From Actinomadura montaniterrae (GTDB taxonomy: Bacteria > Actinomycetota > Actinomycetes > Streptosporangiales > Streptosporangiaceae): a DNA stretch of 64,000 nucleotides. The notes beneath the pieces were generated by a model, which saw nothing but the letters and a program-made list of their open reading frames with translations, made no database searches and had not been told where the DNA came from. Each line of letters begins with the position of its first letter. Within the stretch, counting starts at the first letter, position 1. The translations under genes were made by a program, and so were the position numbers. Positions 1 to 7,600 of this stretch are shown here, one piece after another. The stretch covers positions 33,328 to 97,327 of the forward strand of contig NZ_WBMR01000010.1 in NCBI RefSeq assembly GCF_008923365.1. Reading direction: 5' to 3'.

Positions 1-1
1 C

Positions 2-631
2 GGCGCCATCGTCCAGCTGGAGCCCGAGGACCACGACCCGGACGGCCCGCGCGCACACCTGATGCGCTCGGCCGGACGGCCCTACGCCTGGGTCGAGGTC
101 AAGATCGTCGAGCCGGGCGGGGACGCGGAACGCGCGCCGGGGGAGGTCGGCGAGGTGCTGATCCGGTCGTCGCAGAACACGCCCGGCTACTGGAACCGGC
201 CGGAGGAGACGGCCCGGCTGCTGGCCGGGGACGGCTGGCTGCGCACCGGCGACGCCGGCTACGTCGACGCCGAGGGCTACCTGTTCCTCACCGACCGGAT
301 CAAGGACATGATCGTCACGGGTGCGGAGAACGTGTACCCGATCGAGGTCGAGGAGGTCCTCGCGGCGCATCCCGGGATCGCCGACGTCGCGGTCATCGGC
401 GTGCCCGACGAGCGGTGGGGCGAGACCGTGAAGGCCGTCGTCGTCCCCGCGCCCGGCGCCGTGCTCACCGAGGACGAGGTGATCGGCTACGCCCGCGAGC
501 GGCTGGCCGGCTTCAAGCGCCCCCGCTCGGTCGACTTCGTGGACGCGCTGCCCCGCAACCCCAGCGGCAAGATCCTCAAGAAGGACCTGCGGGCGCCGTA
601 CTGGGAGGGCCTCGGCCGGACGATCGCCTGA
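2..631 (+). CDS. Acyl-CoA ligase (AMP-dependent synthetase), C-terminal part
   Basis: This is the C-terminal third of an adenylate-forming ligase; the start lies left of the window. The family activates a carboxylic acid with ATP and passes it to CoA. Visible are GYWNRPEET, the WLRTGDAGYVD segment, the hinge RIKDMIVTGAENVYP that separates the large and small domains, and the C-terminal PRNPSGKILKK carrying the catalytic lysine about 20 residues from the end. All are intact, so the gene looks functional. The substrate (fatty, aryl or other acid) cannot be told from this part. The next gene converges on it after about 35 bases. Confidence 0.85.
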   Translation, partial: GAIVQLEPEDHDPDGPRAHLMRSAGRPYAWVEVKIVEPGGDAERAPGEVGEVLIRSSQNTPGYWNRPEETARLLAGDGWLRTGDAGYVDAEGYLFLTDRIKDMIVTGAENVYPIEVEEVLAAHPGIADVAVIGVPDERWGETVKAVVVPAPGAVLTEDEVIGYARERLAGFKRPRSVDFVDALPRNPSGKILKKDLRAPYWEGLGRTIA

Positions 632-666
632 CCCCCGGCTGACGCCGCCTAGCCACCGCCGGGGCG

Positions 667-1764
667 TCAGTCCTCGGCGACGGTGACGACGGTGTCCTTG
701 GCGTCGGGCTCGGCGAAGCGCAGCAGGGCCTCGCCCTCGGCGGCGAGCTCGTCGAGGGCGGCCCGCGGGAGGGGTTCGAAGGGCCGCAGCCGCAGGGTGG
801 CGACCTTGCGCTTGTACTCGGTCTCCCAGACGCCGCGGGCGAACCCGTCCCAGAGGAACACGGCCCGGACCCGGAGGTTCTTCGTGGTCAGCGACGGCCG
901 GTGCGCGTCGGCGATGATCCGCCGGCGGTCCGCGTGCGCGAGGACCAGGCTGTCGAACTCCGGCAGGAAGCGCGCCGGAGCCGGGACGTCCTCGTCCGGA
1001 CGGGGCGCGCCGAGCAGGTCGAACAGCTCCCGGCCCTTGTCGTCGGCGAAGACGGCCAGGCGCGGGCGCAGCCGTTCCAGGGCGTCGCCCGCCGAGCGCA
1101 GCCCGGACCAGGTCTGCGCGTCGGCGGCGGACGCGGGGCCGAACGCCTCCAGGTACCTCAGGACGAGGTCGTCGTCGGCGGCGTCGGCGGACGGCGCGGC
1201 GCCGAGCCAGCCCTCGGCCGAGGCGAATTCCGCGGAGCGGGGAAAGCCCCACCGGTCCGCGGTCGGGACCATGACCAGCGGCACGCACATCCGCACGGCG
1301 TACCCGAGGGCGCGGTCGTTGACGTCCGGGAAACGTTCCTGCAGGAGGGCGCGCACCTCGTTGAACGTGCGGGGCCGCTCGTCGAGGAGGGAGCGGGCGG
1401 CGGGGACGACCTCGTCAAGGTCGAGGCCCTTGGCGCGGTCGCCGAGGACGCGCATCGCCGTGTCCAGCATCGGCTGCATCGATGTCCGGAACGCGAGGTA
1501 GTCGGGCGCGGTCATGAGGTGCAGGGTCGCGCGCATCATGGTCGCGCGGACGAGCGTCCGGTCGTGCAGGGCCGCGTGGAGGTCGGGCGGCTGGAAGCCC
1601 TCCAGCCGCGACCACAGCCCCACGAACGGGGGCTTGGGCTCCTGCGCCTGTATCCCGAACAGTTGCCCGACGGCTTCGGCGACCGGGACGCGCTCCCGCG
1701 AGAGCAGCAGCTGCCGGGCCAGCGTGGCCCTGTTGAGGGCCTGGACGCTGAGAGTGTCCACCAT
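667..1764 (-). CDS. Winged-helix DNA-binding protein, AlkZ/YcaQ-like (HTH_42)
   Basis: A 365-residue protein of the HTH_42 family, whose studied members (AlkZ, YcaQ/AlkX) are DNA glycosylases that remove bulky or crosslinked bases. Seen: LFGIQAQEPKPPFVGLWSRL near residue 40, with a Q-x-Q that matches the position and pattern of the AlkZ catalytic Q-phi-Q; LVRATMMRATLHLMTAPDY; and FLPEFDSLVLAHADRR near the C-terminus. I start at the ATG at 1764 (MVDTLSVQ), which has GAGAAGG about 8 bases upstream, rather than the ATG 33 bases earlier. Whether it is a repair or resistance glycosylase rather than a plain DNA-binding protein is inference. It is monocistronic and convergent with the ligase. Confidence 0.8.
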   Translation of the reverse strand: MVDTLSVQALNRATLARQLLLSRERVPVAEAVGQLFGIQAQEPKPPFVGLWSRLEGFQPPDLHAALHDRTLVRATMMRATLHLMTAPDYLAFRTSMQPMLDTAMRVLGDRAKGLDLDEVVPAARSLLDERPRTFNEVRALLQERFPDVNDRALGYAVRMCVPLVMVPTADRWGFPRSAEFASAEGWLGAAPSADAADDDLVLRYLEAFGPASAADAQTWSGLRSAGDALERLRPRLAVFADDKGRELFDLLGAPRPDEDVPAPARFLPEFDSLVLAHADRRRIIADAHRPSLTTKNLRVRAVFLWDGFARGVWETEYKRKVATLRLRPFEPLPRAALDELAAEGEALLRFAEPDAKDTVVTVAED

Positions 1765-1887
1765 CGTGTCCGCCTTCTCGCCGGGCCCCGGCGGCACCGG
1801 GCCCGGTGCGGCGGGGATGGTTCGGGATGGTCAGGGATGTCGACACTACCGACGCCCACCGACGCTCACTGACGCCCACCGGCGCCC

Positions 1888-2805
1888 CTAGCCTCGGGCG
1901 ACGTCGCCGGCCACGTCCGCTGTCGTCTCGCGGACGCAGCGGCGCAGCCACGCGTGCGCGGGATCGGCGTCGTAGCGCGCGTGCCAGGCCATCGACAGCC
2001 GCAGGGGCGGCATGGGCAGGGGGATCGGCACCCACACCAGGCCCAGCCGTTCCACCAGGGGCCGATGCAGCCGTTCCGCCGCGAACCCCATCAGGTCGGT
2101 CTCCCGGACGACGAGCAGCGCGGTGCTGACCGTCGGGACGGTCCCGGCCACGCTCCTGGACCGTCCCATCCCGGCGAGGAGCTCGTCGATGGGACCGGCG
2201 ATGCGGCCGCGCCGCGTGTTGGTCAGCTGCGTGGTCGCGCACCACTCGTCCAGCGTCACCTCCCGGCCGGCGAGCGGGTGCCCGGGGCGGACGACGGAGG
2301 AGAACCGGTCCTCCAAGAGCGGCTCGACCCGGGTGCCGGTCGCCTCGGTGATGATGCCGATCTCCAGGTCGATGGAGGCGCGCCGCAGGAGATGGGTGTC
2401 GCGCGGCCCCTCGCCCAGAAATCGCAGGGTGACGCCGGGGGCGTCCCGCGCCATCCGTTCCAGAAGTGGGCCGGAGAGAACGGCGATCGTGCCCTCCTCC
2501 GCCTGCAGTGTGAAGGTGCCTTCCAGCGTCCCGGGGGAGAAGGCGTCGTCCGCGGAGAACAGCGTGTAGGCGCGCTGCACGAGGTCGTGGACCTCCGTGC
2601 GCATCGCAAGCGCGCGCGGGGTCGGCACCATGCCGCGGCCCGAGCGCACGAGCACGGGATCGCCAAGGGCCTTGCGGATCCGGGCGAGGGTCCGGCTCAT
2701 CGCGGGGCTCGACAGGTGCAGGCGTTCCGCCGCGCCCGTGACGCTGCCCTCGTCGAGCAGGACGTCGAGCGCGACGAGCAGGTTGAGATCGAGTCTGGAT
2801 TGCAT
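1888..2805 (-). CDS. LysR-family transcriptional regulator
   Basis: A 305-residue LysR-type regulator. The N-terminal winged helix is clear: DLNLLVALDVLLDEGSVTGAAERLHLSSPAMSRTLARIRK, then a co-inducer-binding domain of normal length. The start MQSRLDLNLL at 2805 is preferred because GAGGA ends 9 bases before it; an ATG three codons upstream sits directly on that GAGGA. It is divergent from the MFS/siderophore-interacting gene pair, the usual layout for a LysR regulator and its target, so it probably controls that transporter. The ligand is unknown. Confidence 0.88.
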   Translation of the reverse strand: MQSRLDLNLLVALDVLLDEGSVTGAAERLHLSSPAMSRTLARIRKALGDPVLVRSGRGMVPTPRALAMRTEVHDLVQRAYTLFSADDAFSPGTLEGTFTLQAEEGTIAVLSGPLLERMARDAPGVTLRFLGEGPRDTHLLRRASIDLEIGIITEATGTRVEPLLEDRFSSVVRPGHPLAGREVTLDEWCATTQLTNTRRGRIAGPIDELLAGMGRSRSVAGTVPTVSTALLVVRETDLMGFAAERLHRPLVERLGLVWVPIPLPMPPLRLSMAWHARYDADPAHAWLRRCVRETTADVAGDVARG

Positions 2806-2822
2806 CAGACGCATTCCTCACG

Positions 2823-2835
2823 TGCAAAAGATGCA
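2823..2835. promoter_or_regulatory. LysR box candidate (T-N11-A with TGCA arms)
   Basis: In the 173-base divergent gap between the LysR gene and the MFS gene sits TGCA-N5-TGCA, 13 bases in all, which exactly fits the LysR-box pattern T-N11-A with a dyad. It begins 18 bases upstream of the LysR start, the place expected for an autoregulatory site. This rests on pattern and position only. Confidence 0.4.
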
Positions 2836-2978
2836 TTTGAAAGCAAGTCACCGCCAGCCTACGTTGGAGATCGCGGAGGCGGCGCGCGCGGCCGGATTCC
2901 CGCCCCCACCCCACCTTCCTGTTCAGCCGTTTCCGGCGTGCCCGAGGCGCGCCCGCGAGGAACCCAGAGGAACCCCTC

Positions 2979-4499
2979 ATGACGATCGATGCCGTCCGTG
3001 CCGCCGCGCCGCCGGACCGGGGACGCGCCGCCCGGCGCGCCGTGCCGCCGCTGATGTCGGCGTGCGTGGTCCTGGTCGTGGCGATGGTCGCGGCCATCAA
3101 CCTCTCGATCCCCAAGCTGTCGGCGAGCGGCCTGCACCCGTCCGCCACCGGCCTGCTGTGGATCGTCGACTCCTATGTCCTGGTGTTCGGCTGCCTGCTG
3201 ATCCCGGCGGGCGCCGCGGGCGACCGGTTCGGGCGCAAGGGCGCCCTGCTCGCCGGCCTCGGCGTCTTCGCCGCCGGCTGCCTGCTGTCCGCGGCGGCGC
3301 CCGCCGTCGCCGTGCTGCTGGCGGGCCGGCTGGTCACCGGGGTCGGGGCCGCGCTGATCATGCCCGCGACGCTGTCGCTGCTGATGCAGGTCACCGAGCC
3401 GGCGCGGCGCCCGCAGGCGATCGCGGTCTGGACGGCCGCGACCGGTATCGCGGGCGCCGTCGGCAACCTCGCCGGGGGAGCGGTGCTGCAGTGGCTGCCC
3501 TGGCAGTGCCTGTTCCTGGCCGGGGCTCTCGCCGCCGGCGCGCTGGCCGCGCTAGTGACCTGGGCGGCCCCCGCGGGCGAGCGGCACCACGCCGACCTGG
3601 ACGTGCCGGGGGCCGCCCTGCTCACCGGCGCCCTGTTCGCGCTGCTCTTCGGGATCATCGAGGGTTCCGAGCGGGGCTGGTCGTCCGCGCCGGTGCTCGG
3701 CGGGTTCGCGGGCGCCGCCGTCCTGCTGGCGGCGTTCGCCGTCCACGCGATGCGCGCCGCGCATCCGCTGCTCGACCCGCGCCTTTTCGCCCGCGCCTCG
3801 CTGCGCAGCGGCGTGCTGGGCATCGGGGCGGGCTTCTTCTGCCTGTTCGCGCTGTTCTTCGTGAACGCCCAGTATCTGCAGTATGCCAAGGGGTACTCGC
3901 CGCTGCTCACGGGCGTGGCGGTCGCACCGATCGTGGTTGGGATGATCGTGGTGTCCCGGCGGAGCGTCGGGCTGGCCCGGCGGTTCGGGAACCGGACGGT
4001 CATCACCGCGGGGCTGCTCGTCATCGCCTGCGGGCTCGGACTGCTCTCCTTCGCCGACGCGTCCACGCCCTACCCGCTCTACGCGGTGGGCCTGCTGGTC
4101 ATGTCGACCGGCATGGGACTGTGCGTGCCGCCGCTGTCGGTCGGCGTCATGTCCGCGCTCCCGCCGGGGCGCGCCGGGCTCGGGTCTGGGCTGAACAGCG
4201 CCGCCCGCGAGATCGGCAGCGCGCTCGGCGTCGCGGTGCTCGGGACGGTGCTCACCGGGCACTTCACCAGCGCCCTGCCGCCGGCGCTGGCCGGCCACGC
4301 GCACTCGGCGGGCGAGGCGATCGCCGCGGCGGACGCGGCGGGCGCGGGCGCGCATGCCCAGGTGGTCTCGGCCTTCACCGACGCGATGTCGGCCGGGTTC
4401 CGGGTGGTGGCGCTGATCGCCTGCGTGGCGGCGGTGCTGATCGCCCCAGGGCTCACCCGGCGGGACCGGTCGGACGGGGCTGGCCCTGGCGGTCAATGA
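2979..4499 (+). CDS. MFS transporter, DHA2 (14-helix drug:H+ antiporter) family
   Basis: A 506-residue inner-membrane exporter of the EmrB/QacA type. Seen: about 14 hydrophobic spans; the family motif A region GDRFGRKGALLAGLG after helix 2; and motif C-like segments around residues 150-170 (AVWTAATGIAGAVGNLAGG). AGAGGA lies about 7 bases before the ATG. It is divergent from a LysR gene and followed after 55 bases by a siderophore-interacting-type flavoprotein, so it could export a drug, a metabolite or a siderophore. The substrate cannot be read from the sequence. Confidence 0.88.
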   Translation: MTIDAVRAAAPPDRGRAARRAVPPLMSACVVLVVAMVAAINLSIPKLSASGLHPSATGLLWIVDSYVLVFGCLLIPAGAAGDRFGRKGALLAGLGVFAAGCLLSAAAPAVAVLLAGRLVTGVGAALIMPATLSLLMQVTEPARRPQAIAVWTAATGIAGAVGNLAGGAVLQWLPWQCLFLAGALAAGALAALVTWAAPAGERHHADLDVPGAALLTGALFALLFGIIEGSERGWSSAPVLGGFAGAAVLLAAFAVHAMRAAHPLLDPRLFARASLRSGVLGIGAGFFCLFALFFVNAQYLQYAKGYSPLLTGVAVAPIVVGMIVVSRRSVGLARRFGNRTVITAGLLVIACGLGLLSFADASTPYPLYAVGLLVMSTGMGLCVPPLSVGVMSALPPGRAGLGSGLNSAAREIGSALGVAVLGTVLTGHFTSALPPALAGHAHSAGEAIAAADAAGAGAHAQVVSAFTDAMSAGFRVVALIACVAAVLIAPGLTRRDRSDGAGPGGQ

Positions 4500-4500
4500 G

Positions 4501-4530
4501 ATATATCGTGACTTCGCACAGACGAGATAT
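4501..4530. promoter_or_regulatory. Imperfect inverted repeat ahead of the SIP gene
   Basis: ATATATCGT (4501-4509) and ACGAGATAT (4522-4530) form an inverted repeat with one mismatch and a 12-base spacer. It lies in the short gap between the MFS stop and the next gene and is much richer in A/T than its surroundings. It could be an operator or a local promoter for the flavoprotein gene; the regulator is not in this window unless it is the LysR protein. Confidence 0.35.
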
Positions 4531-4554
4531 GACGCGATGAGCGGAGAGGTGGCG

Positions 4555-5319
4555 ATGACCGTGGCGCAGAGCCCGACCGCGCGCGGAGTCCGCGGCCGGC
4601 TGCTGGACCGGATGTTCGTCCGGGGACGGGTCGAGGACGTCCGGCCCGCGCCCGGCCGCATGCGGTGGATCGGCATCGGCGGCGTCCCCGGCCTGGACTG
4701 GACGCCCGGCCAGCACGTCCGCGTACACATGGCGGACATCACGTCCGCGCGGACGTGGGTCAGCGGCAAGGTGCGCGACGCGCTGCGCACCTACTCCGTG
4801 TGGGACTACGACGCGGCGTCCGGGGTGCTGGAGCTGTGCGTCATGGACCACGAGGGAGCCGGGCCGGGGGCGCGCTGGGCGCGGTCCGTCCGGCCGGGGG
4901 ACGAGGTCGTCTTCAACAAGCCGGAGGGCTCGTTCGTGCTGCGTCCGGCGCCGTACCACCTGTTCGCGGGCGAGGAGACGGCCTCGGTCACGTTCGGCGC
5001 GATGCTGCGGGCCGCCGGGCCCGACGAGCCTGTGTACGGCGCGGTGGAGGTCGCCGAGCCGGAGGACGGGCTGCCGCTGCCGAGGCGCGAGGAGTTGGTG
5101 TGGTGCCGCCGGGGGGATGCCTCGGCCGCGTCGTCGGGGATCCTCCTCGACGCGGTGCGCCGGCTCGATCTTCCCGACGAGCCGGGGTTCGCCTACGTAG
5201 CCGGGGAAGCGCGGACCGTACAGGCCGTGCGCGCCCATCTCGTCCGGGAACGGGGCTGGCCGCGCAGATCCGTGCAGGTCAAGCCGTACTGGACGCCCGG
5301 CAGGCGCGGGATGGACTGA
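4555..5319 (+). CDS. Siderophore-interacting protein (ViuB-type FAD reductase)
   Basis: A 254-residue cytosolic flavoprotein of the siderophore-interacting family, which uses NAD(P)H to reduce ferric siderophores and free the iron. Seen: the FAD-binding RTYSVWDYD (family form R-x-Y-T/S), a mid-region DEVVFNKPEGSFVL, and the C-terminal FAYVAGEARTVQAVRAHL followed by KPYWTPGRRG, which matches the family ending with Y-W-x-x-G. I start at the ATG at 4555, which has GGAGAGG five bases upstream; an in-frame ATG at 4537 has no ribosome site. It follows the MFS gene by 55 bases and may share its transcript. Confidence 0.83.
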   Translation: MTVAQSPTARGVRGRLLDRMFVRGRVEDVRPAPGRMRWIGIGGVPGLDWTPGQHVRVHMADITSARTWVSGKVRDALRTYSVWDYDAASGVLELCVMDHEGAGPGARWARSVRPGDEVVFNKPEGSFVLRPAPYHLFAGEETASVTFGAMLRAAGPDEPVYGAVEVAEPEDGLPLPRREELVWCRRGDASAASSGILLDAVRRLDLPDEPGFAYVAGEARTVQAVRAHLVRERGWPRRSVQVKPYWTPGRRGMD

Positions 5320-5367
5320 TCGCCAACGAGCGGCGAGGGCGGGGGTTACGGGGCGATATTTCGTAAA

Positions 5368-5379
5368 ATGCACGTGCAT
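5368..5379. promoter_or_regulatory. 12-bp perfect palindrome ATGCACGTGCAT
   Basis: A perfect 12-base palindrome between the siderophore-interacting gene and the proline-rich gene, with a related TTGCACCTGCACG just downstream (5386-5398). It lies about 75 bases before the next start, where an operator would sit. No regulator can be assigned. Confidence 0.3.
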
Positions 5380-5453
5380 CAGCCCTTGCACCTGCACGCC
5401 ATTCCTAGCAGGATTGCCCCGGACCCCCGCACGTGAACTCGCCGGAGATCGCG

Positions 5454-5903
5454 ATGACCGCACACTTGAGCGACAGTGACCGACAGGCGCTGCGGCTGGC
5501 CCAGGATCTCCGCGAGGAGATGCGGGCGGCGCTGCCCCAGCTCCCCTCCGCGCCCTCGGTCTCCCCGTTCGTCGACCAGGGAGGGACGCCCAGCGTCCTG
5601 CTCCGGATGGACGCCGACACCGCCCGCGCGCTGATGGCCGTCCTGGCCGAGCGCCGCGCGGACCGGACGGCCGCTCCGGCGCCGGAACCGCGCCGGGCCG
5701 ACGGCACCGTCCCGCCGCCCGTGCCCCCGCCGGGCGCCCCCCAGGCGGCCCCCGCGCCGTACCAGCCGATCGTGGCGGCGGCGCAGTTCCCGGAGCCCGC
5801 CTACGCGCAGGCCCCGTTCGCGGAGGCGCCCGCGGTCAACCCGGTGTTCGCCGGCGGGACCGGGCCGACGCCGCTGGTGCCGTCGGTCTACCCGACGCAC
5901 TGA
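5454..5903 (+). CDS. Hypothetical protein with proline/alanine-rich tail
   Basis: A 149-residue protein I do not recognise. Residues 1-65 are mixed and probably helical (MTAHLSDSDRQALRLAQDL, then DADTARALMAVLAERRADR); the rest is a low-complexity Pro/Ala-rich tail (PPPVPPPGAPQAAPAP) without membrane segments or a signal peptide. GGAG lies 6 bases before the ATG at 5454; a GTG seven codons upstream is the alternative start. The gene is followed by a strong terminator, so it is probably monocistronic. Similar short proteins with disordered tails are common in actinomycetes and no role can be assigned. Confidence 0.65.
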   Translation: MTAHLSDSDRQALRLAQDLREEMRAALPQLPSAPSVSPFVDQGGTPSVLLRMDADTARALMAVLAERRADRTAAPAPEPRRADGTVPPPVPPPGAPQAAPAPYQPIVAAAQFPEPAYAQAPFAEAPAVNPVFAGGTGPTPLVPSVYPTH

Positions 5904-6029
5904 CCCGGGTCCCCTTCACTCGACTCCGGACCGCCGTGCGCCGTGCGCCGTGCGCGGTCCGCGGCCCGGCGCCGCCGCCGGGCCGTGGCCGTGGTCCACG
6001 GTCCTCTCCGGGCCCTCTCTCTGGCATTC

Positions 6030-6060
6030 ACCCGGCCGGTTCGCCCGGCCGGGTTTTCTT
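6030..6060 (+). terminator. Intrinsic terminator after the proline-rich gene
   Basis: Perfect 10-base stem ACCCGGCCGG (6030-6039) / CCGGCCGGGT (6045-6054), loop TTCGC, followed by a T-rich tail TTTCTT. A textbook rho-independent terminator about 125 bases beyond the stop codon. Confidence 0.8.
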
Positions 6061-6138
6061 GTGCGCCGGCTCACTTCGGCGCCTCGCCGCGCCTTTGTCG
6101 ATCTCTGCTTCCGGGCGGCCGCGATCGGCGCTCCGGCG

Positions 6139-6268
6139 GCATAAAAGATCGTTTCCCGGCCGCATAAAGATCGTTCTTTAAGATCTTTCCGTCCGGGCGC
6201 CGGTCCGCGCGCCCCGTCCGGATCCCCTGCGGGAAAGGCGATCCCGACGATCGGCAGAAAAAACGATC
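6139..6268. repeat. GCATAAA(A)GATCGTT direct repeats plus an inverted copy
   Basis: GCATAAAAGATCGTT (6139-6153) and GCATAAAGATCGTT (6162-6175) are near-identical direct repeats. AAACGATC (6261-6268) is the reverse complement of their GATCGTTT core. They lie just upstream of the candidate promoter for the RlpA-like gene and in unusually A/T-rich DNA, suggesting binding sites for a regulator. Confidence 0.45.
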
Positions 6269-6298
6269 TACCTGGCCAAAGGTAAAGAAATCGCCCAT

Positions 6299-6365
6299 TT
6301 GACTCAAGAGCGGTAATGCCGGATATAGTCAACGCCAGGTCGAGGTCAAAGCACCGTTGACCTGG
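6299..6365 (+). promoter_or_regulatory. Candidate promoter and dyad for the RlpA-like gene
   Basis: TTGACT (6299-6304) and TATAGT (6324-6329) are separated by 19 bases, a little long for a vegetative promoter. Immediately downstream CCAGGTC (from 6335) and GACCTGG (ending near 6365) form an inverted repeat, and ACCTGGCCA also occurs upstream near 6270. Together they look like a promoter with operator sites around the start of transcription, about 360 bases ahead of the coding start. Confidence 0.45.
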
Positions 6366-6698
6366 CCAATCGCATAGCCGCCGCCTCCCGCCCGCCAGGC
6401 GGGAACCCTCAGCCGAACCACGGCCGTACCATGCACCGGCCGTGACCGCGCGGGGCCAGTGAGCCCCCGGTCGGCACTCTCTCCCGCTTCATCGAAGCCC
6501 GCGTCGCACGCATGCCCGCAAGGGGCCGTGCGCGGACGGACGCGAGCGCGGTCCGCCATGTCCGCGGGCCGTCCCTGCGGGTTCCTTACCGCGGCGGCAT
6601 TCCCGAGTCCCGAGTCTCGGAACCCGTTCCGCATGCCCGGATCCTCCCTGTGCTCCGGCTCCGGAACGGCTGCCCTGTACGCCGAACTAAGGATTTTC

Positions 6699-7391
6699 AT
6701 GCAGCAGCGGACGATCAATCGCGTGTTGACCGGTGTCACCGGCGCGGCTCTTGCCGGGATGCTGGTGGGCGGCGTGGCGGCCGCCAGCCACGACGACTCC
6801 GCTCCCAAGCCCGACAAGCTCCTGGCGCAGCAGCAGGACATGGCCGCGCTGAAGCAGAAGGCCCCCGAGAAGAACACCTCGTCCAAGACCCTGGCCGAGT
6901 CCAGCTCGAAGTCCGCGTCCACGGAGTCGGACGCGAAGAAGGCGGACGCCAAGGCCTCCACCTCCAAGGACGCCAAGAAGAAGGCCGACAAGGGCCCGAA
7001 GGCGATCCTCAGCGGCACGACCACCGCGTCCTACTTCTGGGACGACGGCTCCGGCATCAACGGCGACACCGGCGCCCCGGCGAGCGGCAAGCCGATGCAG
7101 AAGGGCCTGTTCGCCAGCCCGAGCTGGCCGATGAACACCAAGGTCAAGGTCACCTACAACGGCCGCAGCGTCACCGGCTTCATCGGCGACCGCGGGCCCG
7201 GCGCCCCCTCGCACGACGGCGTCATGCTCGACCTCGACACCTACACCTTCCGCTACCTGCTGGACGGCGGCAAGCCCGACAGCAAGTACGACGCCGGCAC
7301 CGGCGAGGGACACCTCCAGGGCGTCAAGTGGCAGGTCCTGTCCTGGGGCTCCGGCGCGGGCACCAAGGGCGAGCCGCAGCCTCTGGGCTGA
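6699..7391 (+). CDS. Secreted RlpA-like double-psi beta-barrel protein
   Basis: A 230-residue exported protein. An N-terminal Sec signal (MQQRTINRVLTGVTGAALAG...VAAAS, about 30 residues) is followed by a long Lys/Ser/Ala/Asp-rich linker (about residues 35-105) and a C-terminal domain of the RlpA/barwin-like type: TTTASYFWDDGSGING, ASGKPMQKGLFA, VKVTYNGRSVTGFIGDRGP and the terminal GVKWQVLSWG. The family includes peptidoglycan lytic transglycosylases and resuscitation-type cell-wall proteins, so a wall role is likely; catalysis is not shown. The ATG has AAGGA six bases upstream. A strong terminator follows. Confidence 0.75.
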   Translation: MQQRTINRVLTGVTGAALAGMLVGGVAAASHDDSAPKPDKLLAQQQDMAALKQKAPEKNTSSKTLAESSSKSASTESDAKKADAKASTSKDAKKKADKGPKAILSGTTTASYFWDDGSGINGDTGAPASGKPMQKGLFASPSWPMNTKVKVTYNGRSVTGFIGDRGPGAPSHDGVMLDLDTYTFRYLLDGGKPDSKYDAGTGEGHLQGVKWQVLSWGSGAGTKGEPQPLG

Positions 7392-7496
7392 CGTCCGTGA
7401 GGAGACTCACGGGCCACCTCTCAGCGACGGCTCCGTGAGCCGCACCACACGAGCCCCAGCGGCTTCTCCGGCGTGACCGCCGGAACGCATGGAACG

Positions 7497-7535
7497 GGAA
7501 CGCCCCGGCGATCAGAACGATCGCCGGGGCGTTCC
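7497..7535. terminator. Bidirectional terminator, 17-bp stem
   Basis: GAACGCCCCGGCGATC (7498-7513) pairs perfectly with GATCGCCGGGGCGTTC (7519-7534); the flanking G-C pair extends the stem to 17 bases, loop AGAAC. It lies between the convergent RlpA-like and M20 genes and has no T-run, as is usual in actinomycetes. Confidence 0.8.
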
Positions 7536-7600
7536 TGTGTCTGCAGGGTGTTCCCGCGCGTGCGGGGCCTTCCTGCACCTGCGGAGAGGTGCCCGAGAAG

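Larger units (their letters stand above)
5904..6698. other. 795-base non-coding region ahead of the RlpA-like gene
   Basis: No convincing gene on either strand. The region holds a terminator (6030-6060), an A/T-rich block with repeated GATCGTT elements (6139-6268), a candidate promoter (6299-6329), a dyad (6335-6365), and about 330 bases of GC-rich leader before the RlpA-like gene. A leader of this length upstream of an actinobacterial cell-wall gene prompted a search for the c-di-AMP (ydaO) riboswitch; its conserved blocks were not found. Confidence 0.55.

Noticed and set aside
2597..4540. Long plus-strand frame overlapping the MFS gene start
   Set aside because: It is a shifted frame rich in Arg/Gly without domains; the MFS frame carries motifs and a ribosome site.
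6366..6698. A c-di-AMP (ydaO) riboswitch ahead of the RlpA-like gene
   Set aside because: The conserved G-rich and GAA-containing blocks of the motif are not found in the leader on the plus strand.
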